Assembly (NCBI GenBank): GCA_035293765.1
Contig: DATGMF010000047.1
Location: forward strand, 1-64,000
Reading direction: 5' to 3'
DNA from: DASRHT01 sp035293765
GTDB taxonomy: Bacteria > Chloroflexota > Ktedonobacteria > Ktedonobacterales > Ktedonobacteraceae
Length of the DNA: 64,000 nucleotides
Shown: positions 57,027-64,000 of the stretch, in pieces
Layout of the letters: each line of letters starts with the position of its first letter
Position numbering within the stretch: position 1 is the first letter of the stretch
The notes under the pieces: generated by a model
Told to the model about the DNA's origin: nothing
The model's input: the letters and a program-made list of their open reading frames with translations, nothing else
The model's database searches: none
Position numbers and translations under genes: made by a program

Positions 57027-58151
57027 TTACCATTTTTCATAGCATTTGATCGCGAGCTTAGCCATTGTTTTGGCTTCCCACCCTTCAATCTGCACTTTAT
57101 CCTGCTCAATCATGGTGGTCAGCAGTTCGGTGGCCCTGGTCTCCTCAGTGCCGGTCAGCACGCTCTCGTGAACGCCCCAGATGTAATGTTGATCGATGAG
57201 CGCTTCTACCTTGAGCCACGAATCTTCCTCTTTCCCGCTCGCTGCACAGAACCGCTGAGGCTCGCCAAAGCAGAGCAAATGGAGCGCCTGGTACCCTTCT
57301 CTGACAGTGGTAATCGCTTTTTTGATCTCGGACAGCAATGGCGCTGACTTGCTCGTCAAGATTTTCGCCATCTTCTCGAAGTGCTCCTTTTCCTCCCCTT
57401 GCAATTGGTAGGTTCGAGTCTGAGCAAGCGCCTTTTCCTTCAAGTCAACGATCTCCTGCATGTTGCTCAATTCATGAGAGACCAGTTGCGTAATGCCCTT
57501 TTCTGCTATCGCCATGATTTTTTCGACGCGGTTCCGTACTTCCTCTGAAAGTTCCCCAAGTGGTTTATAGATGTCCATATCAACCCCAAAGTTCTTCTCC
57601 CGAGGCGGATCGGTTCCCTCGACGGAGAAGATGGCGGCAACAATGCTATCGGCGTTATTGCTTTTGCCCAGGCTTTTTAAGTACGGGAAAATGCGTTCGT
57701 TGACATACCCATAATCCATCGTTTGCAGCGAGGGCGTGGCATGGGAGACCTCGTGGAGCCACTGCCAGGCGAGTCCCACCGGCGAAAAGTCTTTGGCATT
57801 CGAGGTGATGGTAATCAGTGCTGCGTCTCCCACCCCCTTTGTGTAGGCGTGGATGCCATCATTTGGATGAGCCTCGTAGCGATAGCCCCTGCTCTCCTCC
57901 TCTTGTTCGGGATGTTTGGGCCTTACCTCTCCATGATCGCTGATCGTTTGCAGTTGCACTTGCATGTCTTTCATAGCCTGGAGCATTTGCACCTTGTTTT
58001 TAGTGACGAACCGCCCCCAGAATTGAGAGGTGTCCTCCTTCCCTTGCTCAAGGTATTCGATGGCTCTGCGCAGAATATTCTGTCCTATCTGAATCGCTTC
58101 GATGATATTTTTCGGACACTTTTGATTGTTCTCATTTGTGGTCATAACCAT
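57027..58151 (-). CDS. Aspzincin-like zinc metallopeptidase, hypothetical
   Basis: 374 residues from ATG 58151, nine bases after AAGGA. WLHEVSHA holds an HExxH (H133, E134, H137). A short distance on, TMDYGYVNE and NNADSI resemble the third Asp ligand and NADSY block of deuterolysin/peptidyl-Lys peptidases (M35). No signal peptide is visible, so it would act inside the cell or be exported by another route. The C-terminal half is helical. It is convergent with the XPB-Bax1 operon. Confidence 0.65.
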   Translation of the reverse strand: MVMTTNENNQKCPKNIIEAIQIGQNILRRAIEYLEQGKEDTSQFWGRFVTKNKVQMLQAMKDMQVQLQTISDHGEVRPKHPEQEEESRGYRYEAHPNDGIHAYTKGVGDAALITITSNAKDFSPVGLAWQWLHEVSHATPSLQTMDYGYVNERIFPYLKSLGKSNNADSIVAAIFSVEGTDPPREKNFGVDMDIYKPLGELSEEVRNRVEKIMAIAEKGITQLVSHELSNMQEIVDLKEKALAQTRTYQLQGEEKEHFEKMAKILTSKSAPLLSEIKKAITTVREGYQALHLLCFGEPQRFCAASGKEEDSWLKVEALIDQHYIWGVHESVLTGTEETRATELLTTMIEQDKVQIEGWEAKTMAKLAIKCYEKW

Positions 58152-58311
58152 GAGCTTCATTCCTTTTCATGTATAAAATGTATGTCAAGCGGAAACGTAG
58201 TGGCATAGCAAGTTCTTTCTTGTAGCCTCATAACCAGTATAAGGTGCATTGTGAACAAAAAGAACAGCTTGTTGTAGTCAAGGTATGGTCAAAGCAAGGC
58301 AACAGGCATCA

Positions 58312-61140
58312 TTAATGGGTGTAGACGAGCGCAACCGTTCCCTGTAAAGTACGCTCGTGCTTGCCCTCAGAGCCAGGCTTATGCGCCATTTGCTCCAGAA
58401 GAGTTTGTTGCAACTGGCGTAGCGATGCCAGGTCGGGATGGTCCTCATCCAGCGTCTGTTGGCGAATAGCCAGGGAGCGCTTGAGCGAAGACGCGGCCTG
58501 CTCATAGTTTCCCATTTCCTGGTAGAGCAACGTCACGTCGTGCAGGGTTGTTGCCACCAGAGGATGTTGTTCGCCAAGTCCGTGCTCCAGGATCACCAGC
58601 GCCCGTTGGAAGTATGTTTCGGCCTGTGCATATTTTTTCTGAGCGTAAGAGAGTTTGGCGAGGTGATTCAGGCTGTTGGCGATATGGGGATGCATGCCAT
58701 GCAAGAGCTGTTCCCTGATTTGCAGAGCCTGTACCAGTAATGGCTCGGCCTGACTATACTTTTCCTGGGCCAGGTAGAGGACGCCCAGATTGGCAAGGTT
58801 TTGAGCCACATCGGGATGGATCTTGCCTAGAATATGCTCGCGTATTTCCAGGGAGCGCCGATAAAGCGGCTCAGCCTCGACATACTTGCCCTGCGTCTGA
58901 TAGAGTTTTGCCAGGTTATGCAGACAAAAGGCAAGGTGTGGATGGTCGCCCTTTGCCTCCTCAAGAATATCGAGCGCCCGCAGGTAGAGGGCTTCGGCCA
59001 GATCATAGCGTTTCTGGGTGCGGTAGAGGACGGCCAGATTGTTCAAACTTTCGGCAACATCGGGATGACGGGTCCCGAGAAATTGCTCGCGGATCGCCAG
59101 GGAGCGCTGGTAGAGCGGCTCGGCCTGCATATACTTGCCCTGCGTATAGTGAAGAATCGCCAGGTCATCGAGGCAGTCGGCAACGTGTGGGTGATGCGCT
59201 CCCAGCGTCTTGATGCGAATGCTCAGGGTGCGGCTATAGCAGGACTCGGCCAGGTCGTACTGCGCCTGCGCGTGATAAAGGACTGCGAGATTGTTAAGAA
59301 TATCAGCGACCTGAGCATGCTCATGACCCAGGAGGCGTTCCCTCAGGGAGAGCGCTCGCTGATACTGCGCTTGTGCCAGGCTATAGTTTCCCTGCGCCTG
59401 TGAGAGCAGTCCCAATTCATGCAGGCTTTCAGCGACCGTGAGATGGAGCGATCCATAGAGATGCTCACGAATCTCCAGAGCGCGTTGTAGCATTGGTTCA
59501 GCCTCAACATACTGCGCCCGTTCGCGCAGATAGCATCCTGCTTTGTAGAGCAACTCCGCTGCCTCTGGCGACACCATCTCCCAACGCTCAATGAGTTGAG
59601 CGCATGCCTGCGCCTGGGGCAGGTATTGCTGACAGAGGGGCCAGTGTTCGAAGGTGACGCCGGGATACATGCGATTGATGACCTTCACCGCGTATTGTGC
59701 CCATTGTATGCGTGTATGCTCAGCCATCTGGTCTTGCAACACTTCCTGGACCAGCCGGTGGATCGTTAAAGAGTTCGTTTCGGGGCGGCGGCGTACCAGA
59801 GAGAAGGCTCGTAGCGTCCCAATCGCGTCATCGAGCGCCAGTGGATCGCGCATGATCGCAAGCGGTGGCGCCTCGCTTGCTGCTGCGCTGATAATGCATT
59901 CAGGAATGGCTTCCGCATGCAAAAATGCCAGCAACCTTAGAACATCGATAGCGCCGGGATTGAGGCGGGCCACCTTTTCCAGAGAGAGCGACCAAGTGGT
60001 ACTCAGCGCCACAGGATGTTCCGGCAAAAGCCCGCCCCGTCGCTTGAGTAAGAGCTCACGGTGCTGCTGGTAACGCTGAAAGTAGCCGGCAAGGCCACAG
60101 CCGGTCTCTTCAATGTAGGCTGCGGCCTGATCAAGAGCCAGGGGCAGGCCGCCCATACTTTGCGTAATCACTTCTGCCAGACGACGCTGCTCCGGCGATA
60201 CATGCTCCAAACCATCATTGGCTGCCAGAAGCTTGGCGCGACGCAGCAGGAAGGCCGCTCCTTCGTCCTGGGTCATCGTATCCAGTTCCATTCCCCTGGT
60301 GATGGTAGCGGTGATCGGGGTTAACGTTGTGAGGAGCACGGCGCCGTTGCCGGTTGCGGGCAGAATATCATAGACCCGTTTGGGATCATCGACATCATCC
60401 ATAATCAAAAGCCAATTCGTCGTCGTACTCAACCAGCGTTTGACGGCCTCCAGGGCGCAATTCTGGTCCTGGGCATCTCTTTCGGGCAGTTCTAGCAGAG
60501 AGGAGAGCATAGTGACAGAGGAGTTTAAGACATTGCGGGAATTCGCCTGTATCCAGAGCACTGCCTGGTAAGTGCTGGAGTACCTGTAGGCATATTCAAC
60601 CGCGATCTGCGTTTTGCCGATCCCTCCCAGGCCGCTCAGGCTGACGATATGAGGCGAGCAGCTATCTCCTGTCTGCACATGTTTGAGCAATGCATGGATC
60701 TGTTCTAAAACGCTTTCGCGACCGGTGAAATACGAGTTGCGCCGGAATGGCACATGCCAGAGAGTTTGCTCATGTGGTATATCCTGTTCCTCTACCGCCG
60801 ACCACACAGTCGCCTCCCCCCCTGTGGTGGCGTCAGATTGGGGTTCCATCGTGGTATCGGGAGAGACGTCGGCGGGTTCTTGCGCGGGAGTAGCGGGGGA
60901 GCCTTTATCGAGGAGTGAAGGTGCATCGTCGAGAAACCCTAATTCCTGGGCTGACTTTTCGAAAAGCTGACAGAGTTGACGGCGAAAGTAGGCGCTGGGA
61001 AGAGTAATGCCGCGTTCCCAGCGGCTCACATTAAATGCGGTGGTTCCAATAGCATCGGCGATCTCAAGCTGCGACCAGCAACGACATTCACGTTCACGTT
61101 TCAAGTACCTGTTCGGGCGGGCGTCGGCGGACCTTTTCAC
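58312..61140 (-). CDS. STAND ATPase (NB-ARC) with XRE HTH and kinesin-light-chain TPRs
   Basis: 942 residues from GTG behind AAAGGAT. XRE-type HTH (about 20-65: WSQLEIADAIGTTAFNVSRWERG). The NB-ARC domain has Walker A SGLGGIGKTQIAVEYAYRY and Walker B LLIMDDVDD, then GGLPLALDQAAAYIEE. About ten 42-residue TPRs (530-920) repeat AxxLxNLAxLYxxQxKYxxAEPLYxRSLxIRE. TPR units are closely similar at DNA level, so copy number may vary between strains. Ligand-sensing regulator; defence role possible. Confidence 0.92.
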   Translation of the reverse strand: MKRSADARPNRYLKRERECRCWSQLEIADAIGTTAFNVSRWERGITLPSAYFRRQLCQLFEKSAQELGFLDDAPSLLDKGSPATPAQEPADVSPDTTMEPQSDATTGGEATVWSAVEEQDIPHEQTLWHVPFRRNSYFTGRESVLEQIHALLKHVQTGDSCSPHIVSLSGLGGIGKTQIAVEYAYRYSSTYQAVLWIQANSRNVLNSSVTMLSSLLELPERDAQDQNCALEAVKRWLSTTTNWLLIMDDVDDPKRVYDILPATGNGAVLLTTLTPITATITRGMELDTMTQDEGAAFLLRRAKLLAANDGLEHVSPEQRRLAEVITQSMGGLPLALDQAAAYIEETGCGLAGYFQRYQQHRELLLKRRGGLLPEHPVALSTTWSLSLEKVARLNPGAIDVLRLLAFLHAEAIPECIISAAASEAPPLAIMRDPLALDDAIGTLRAFSLVRRRPETNSLTIHRLVQEVLQDQMAEHTRIQWAQYAVKVINRMYPGVTFEHWPLCQQYLPQAQACAQLIERWEMVSPEAAELLYKAGCYLRERAQYVEAEPMLQRALEIREHLYGSLHLTVAESLHELGLLSQAQGNYSLAQAQYQRALSLRERLLGHEHAQVADILNNLAVLYHAQAQYDLAESCYSRTLSIRIKTLGAHHPHVADCLDDLAILHYTQGKYMQAEPLYQRSLAIREQFLGTRHPDVAESLNNLAVLYRTQKRYDLAEALYLRALDILEEAKGDHPHLAFCLHNLAKLYQTQGKYVEAEPLYRRSLEIREHILGKIHPDVAQNLANLGVLYLAQEKYSQAEPLLVQALQIREQLLHGMHPHIANSLNHLAKLSYAQKKYAQAETYFQRALVILEHGLGEQHPLVATTLHDVTLLYQEMGNYEQAASSLKRSLAIRQQTLDEDHPDLASLRQLQQTLLEQMAHKPGSEGKHERTLQGTVALVYTH

Positions 61141-61395
61141 GGATGAATCCTTTCCCTGCTCTTCAGTGGCGACCTCTTGTTATATAGCGTTTCAGTCCAA
61201 TAATGCATAGAAGAAAAACTGCTTTGACTAAGAATTGAAATACACTCCTACAACCCTGCTCAAATCCCATGATTACATTGAAAACGCGTAGTAGCAACAA
61301 AATCTGCGCCTGAGTTTAGAAGATGATTGGTGGAGGTAAAAGGAACAGAAAAGAACTTCCAGGGTGGTAATTACCACAACAAAAAAATTAGTAAC

Positions 61396-61439
61396 GCTTC
61401 GGCCCGAGAGCGGCGGCTGGACCACTCTCGGGCCGAAGC
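61396..61439 (-). terminator. 15-bp perfect terminator hairpin
   Basis: Stem GCTTCGGCCCGAGAG/CTCTCGGGCCGAAGC, 14-nt loop, past the stop of the minus-strand membrane-protein gene. Confidence 0.72.
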
Positions 61440-61471
61440 AAACATTGATATGCAGCGAATAGGGCAGAAAA

Positions 61472-62329
61472 CTATGAGCGGGCGCCGGTAAATCGGGTCA
61501 TGGTACGCTTGAAGAATCTGGTTACCTGCTGCAAGGGTAGTTTGTCAGCCAGGGCCGGTATCAGAACTGTCAGGCCGAGCCAGATGAGTGAAGCAAAGAG
61601 CAACAAGCCGGTGATATGCGACAGGGCGGGCAGGAAGGTCAGGAACTGGCTGATGAGATTGAGTCCGCCGCAGATGACCAGAATGTAACCGGTCTGACTG
61701 GCAGCTTTGTTTTTACCGATCAGCAGCGAGGCGCCGAAGATCACGCAGCCAAGAGACAACGGTCCCCCGGTCAGGAAGATTTGTCCCCAGTGGGCAATAA
61801 CGTCGAGCGTTGGCAGATGCATGCCCGTCAGGGCCTTGTTAAGCAGGTCCGCGCCATTGACTTGTGGAACCTGAACCGAAGGAATATTGGCGTTGCTGCT
61901 ACTTTGACCAAATGCTCCTGTAATGCTACTGGTAACGTTATTGATCCCTGAACTGACCGTGTTAGTAGCATTCTGCGCAGTCGAGCCAAGCCCGTTGATT
62001 GAGGCCCCGATAGCTGTTGCCAGGCCGGCCATGATCGGCAGCAGGATCGCATCAATAGCTACGGACCCGATCACCATCGCTATCCCGCCGAGGAAGAGCA
62101 GGCCAACGCCAACGACGCCTAGCAAATTCACGCTGTCGGACAACTGCGCGTAGGTGCTGGCCCCATACAGCAGGACGATTGTGCCAAGCACGATCAGCGC
62201 GAGGGAGAAGAACCACATGCCGCTATCAGGCGTGCTGTTCCAGGTATTGAGAAATTCACCAATGAGCGCCAGTACGCCGCCGCCGATCATCATCAGCGCG
62301 CCAAAACGTAATTTTAAACGTAATAACAT
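61472..62329 (-). CDS. Hypothetical multi-pass membrane protein
   Basis: 285 residues, ATG behind AAAGGAG. Hydrophobic segments at about 8-28, 38-57, 68-105 (two), then 185-205, 217-235 and 240-262. A Ser/Asn/Thr/Gly-rich loop (110-160) with NATNTVSSGINNVTSS is probably outside the cell. No family recognised. Confidence 0.75.
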   Translation of the reverse strand: MLLRLKLRFGALMMIGGGVLALIGEFLNTWNSTPDSGMWFFSLALIVLGTIVLLYGASTYAQLSDSVNLLGVVGVGLLFLGGIAMVIGSVAIDAILLPIMAGLATAIGASINGLGSTAQNATNTVSSGINNVTSSITGAFGQSSSNANIPSVQVPQVNGADLLNKALTGMHLPTLDVIAHWGQIFLTGGPLSLGCVIFGASLLIGKNKAASQTGYILVICGGLNLISQFLTFLPALSHITGLLLFASLIWLGLTVLIPALADKLPLQQVTRFFKRTMTRFTGARS

Positions 62330-62400
62330 GATAAATGTGCTCCTTTTTCATAGTGCATAAATGCATGAACTGTAATGAATGCTAAAAAATGTTGATGAGA

Positions 62401-63645
62401 CTACTTTTTGAAAAGCCAGACCTGGATAGAGTCATCTTTCTGGATCAGCTTCCACTGTTCTTCAGGCACTTCAGTATCAAGAGGCAGGACCAGTACGAGT
62501 TTATATCCTTTCTTGCTCATGGGGGTGCCAATGGTCTGCATCTTTTTCTCGTAGCGGCCCTTGAGGTACGTATAAGCGTTCTTCTGCTCTTTGTCGGGCA
62601 GTCCTTCGATTTCAATCACAAACTTGCCAGCGTTTCCCCCGTCGAAAAGAATATCCGCGCAGATATTACTGCCTGAAGTATTTGATACCAGTTCTTCATA
62701 ACCCACACAAACAAACTCTGGATGTTGCTGAATAACGCAGGTCAATATCTGTAGTTGCCTGAACTGCTCTTTGGCTTTATCGCTGACTGCCTCGACAATA
62801 TGATATTGCAAGCATTGCTTGATAGAGGTAAAGGCATCTTCCGTGATGAATTTTTTCTCGTACTGGCTTAGTAATAGGGGGCAAAGTTCGTTTATCCCCG
62901 TGACAGCCTCTAGAATGGTTTTGACCTTATACCGGCGCGCAGTATTCTGAAGAATCTGGATCATGAGACCTTCTAATGTCCATTTATAGAGTTTACTTTT
63001 ATTGGCCTCTTGATCTATCATCTGGACCATAGTACAGCAAATCATCAGTTCGCCAAAGCAGCCTTCGACCTGGTCCCAGGTAGCCTTTCCTGATACTTTG
63101 GTCTCGCCATGTCTGGCGAACTTGAGATTTTTGACCAGCTCAGCGAACTCTTTGATTTGAATAGGCCAGATGTCTTTGATCTCTGCATACATAAGCTCTA
63201 TTTGCTTGCTTTGCAGCTTCTCGCCTTCCAGTTTGGAAGAGATGTCTTTCAGCTCAAGATTTTTGAGCGTGGTAAGGATCTTCTTCTTTTTGGGCTTCAG
63301 AGACTGGACAGAGTCAAGCGTGTCGAATTCAAGGGTATTGGTCAGACGCCTGATCTGCAGGGATTCGACATAGGTGAGCGACTTGGGTTGCATGCACTCT
63401 AAAAGTGTCTCTAAAAGTGGTTCGATCTTAGATCTCTTTGAGCTAACTATTTTAGTGGTTTCAGTTTTTTTATTGACCGCATCATTGAGCAGGCTCTCCA
63501 GTTCCAATGTCAGTTTTGTCAGTTTGGACAGCTTATCGTATCCTGGAAAACTATCGCTGTCGCTGGAAAGAGACGTTGTCTCCTGCGTGGATACATCTTT
63601 TTCCTTTCGCTCTTCCTCTACAAATGTTTTAGTATAACGGTCCAT
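62401..63645 (-). CDS. Hypothetical Lys/Glu-rich protein, possible nuclease-like C-terminus
   Basis: 414 residues from ATG 63645 behind AGGAGGAATT. Strongly charged, with coiled-coil stretches in the first 170 residues and poly-Lys (PKKKKI). The C-terminal part NICADILFDGGNAGKFVIEIEG, then YLKGRYEKKM and GYKLVLVLPLD, has a strand-helix-strand layout like PD-(D/E)XK folds (D, ExE, K). This is weak evidence. Function unknown. Divergent from the gene at the right edge. Confidence 0.7.
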   Translation of the reverse strand: MDRYTKTFVEEERKEKDVSTQETTSLSSDSDSFPGYDKLSKLTKLTLELESLLNDAVNKKTETTKIVSSKRSKIEPLLETLLECMQPKSLTYVESLQIRRLTNTLEFDTLDSVQSLKPKKKKILTTLKNLELKDISSKLEGEKLQSKQIELMYAEIKDIWPIQIKEFAELVKNLKFARHGETKVSGKATWDQVEGCFGELMICCTMVQMIDQEANKSKLYKWTLEGLMIQILQNTARRYKVKTILEAVTGINELCPLLLSQYEKKFITEDAFTSIKQCLQYHIVEAVSDKAKEQFRQLQILTCVIQQHPEFVCVGYEELVSNTSGSNICADILFDGGNAGKFVIEIEGLPDKEQKNAYTYLKGRYEKKMQTIGTPMSKKGYKLVLVLPLDTEVPEEQWKLIQKDDSIQVWLFKK

Positions 63646-63938
63646 AATTCCTCCTGAAATGGTTACAAGCACGATAATCTATGTTTTTGCTATTCATCAT
63701 CGACACATCAGTTGTGTTATTTAGAGGATAACCGCTGTATTATGGAAGGAAAAGGGCAAAAACGAGTCAAGAACTCGTCAAGTTCCATCACTCGCCAATA
63801 AGAATGCGCTTCGACCAGAATTGACAGGCGGGCGGTTCTCTGTGTAATCTTCTGATATTGAAGGCAAGGGATGGGAGCAGGAGACACATAAGGAAAGATT
63901 ATCCACGTATCTGGAATATTTCAGAAGGGAAGCACAAC

Positions 63939-64000
63939 ATGAGCGAAGCAACAGTAGCAAGCGGTCGTTCTCAACAGCCAGATGCACCGGAGCAGAAGAT
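63939..64000 (+). CDS. Start of an unidentified gene, cut by window edge
   Basis: ATG behind AAGGGAAGCACAAC. Only the first 20 codons are visible, a polar Ser/Gln/Pro-rich N-terminus (MSEATVASGRSQQPDAPEQK). The good ribosome binding site and divergent position support a real gene. The 293-bp gap before it (63646-63938) holds no other gene. Confidence 0.5.
   Translation, partial: MSEATVASGRSQQPDAPEQK

Noticed and set aside
58740..59403. Repeats in the STAND-TPR gene as a CRISPR or satellite array
   Set aside because: The 126-bp periodicity is explained by 42-residue TPR units in the coding frame; no spacers.

Overview
The window looks like chromosomal DNA of a soil-type Chloroflexota bacterium, most likely of the class Ktedonobacteria. 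This is inferred from gene content, not proven: an XPB-Bax1 pair, a tricorn protease, two large STAND ATPases with TPR tails, a TIR protein, several NagZ/NodB-type exported enzymes, mid GC content, and strong AGGAGG ribosome binding sites. No rRNA, tRNA, CRISPR array or prophage was seen.

Layout. 1-346 is the end of an IS200/IS605-type tnpB with its 3' hairpin. 386-8524 holds a drug-type ABC exporter, an Lrp regulator divergent from an HDAC-like deacetylase, a small stress membrane protein, a palindromic-repeat cluster, an RluA pseudouridine synthase, a GAF histidine kinase and an unknown protein. 8612-19000 holds a PYROXD2/CrtI-like oxidoreductase, a GNAT acetyltransferase, a DUF4349 lipoprotein, a probable selenoprotein of the PrdB/GrdB-like family (in-frame TGA at 13022-13024), a NodB deacetylase, a GH3 lipoprotein, a tartrate/D-malate dehydrogenase and an NnrS-like membrane protein. 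19273-35671 holds a tricorn protease, a TetR-controlled ABC exporter, a UBP zinc finger, an amidohydrolase, an MFS transporter, a deleted UvrA-like pseudogene behind MerR and SDR genes, a pentapeptide-repeat remnant and an SbnB-like gene.

35924-47040 is the most unusual part. An ECF sigma factor with a zinc-ribbon tail is translationally coupled to an MFS exporter and lies divergent from a TIR protein. Next comes a tight four-gene operon (39408-44154): a radical SAM enzyme with a CX8CX2C cluster motif, a B12-binding radical SAM enzyme, a PfkB-like protein lacking its catalytic Asp, and a Nudix hydrolase. I know no described pathway with this gene set. A 39-residue membrane micro-ORF and a STAND ATPase follow.

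47125-52655 holds a nucleoside deaminase and a complete phosphotransferase system: EI, a mannose-type EIIA, HPr, EIIA-Glc and a GlcNAc-type EIICB. A dre-like GntR operator lies over the EIICB promoter, which points to N-acetylglucosamine uptake. The secreted GH3 and NodB enzymes elsewhere in the window would fit a chitin or peptidoglycan sugar economy. 52964-64000 holds a BmrR-like MerR regulator, the XPB-Bax1 helicase-nuclease pair, an aspzincin-like metallopeptidase, a second STAND-TPR protein, a multi-pass membrane protein, a lysine-rich unknown protein and the first codons of a further gene.

Many gene ends carry long perfect hairpins with no T-run beyond the stem. Start sites below were mostly chosen by Shine-Dalgarno match and by avoiding overlap with neighbouring genes.
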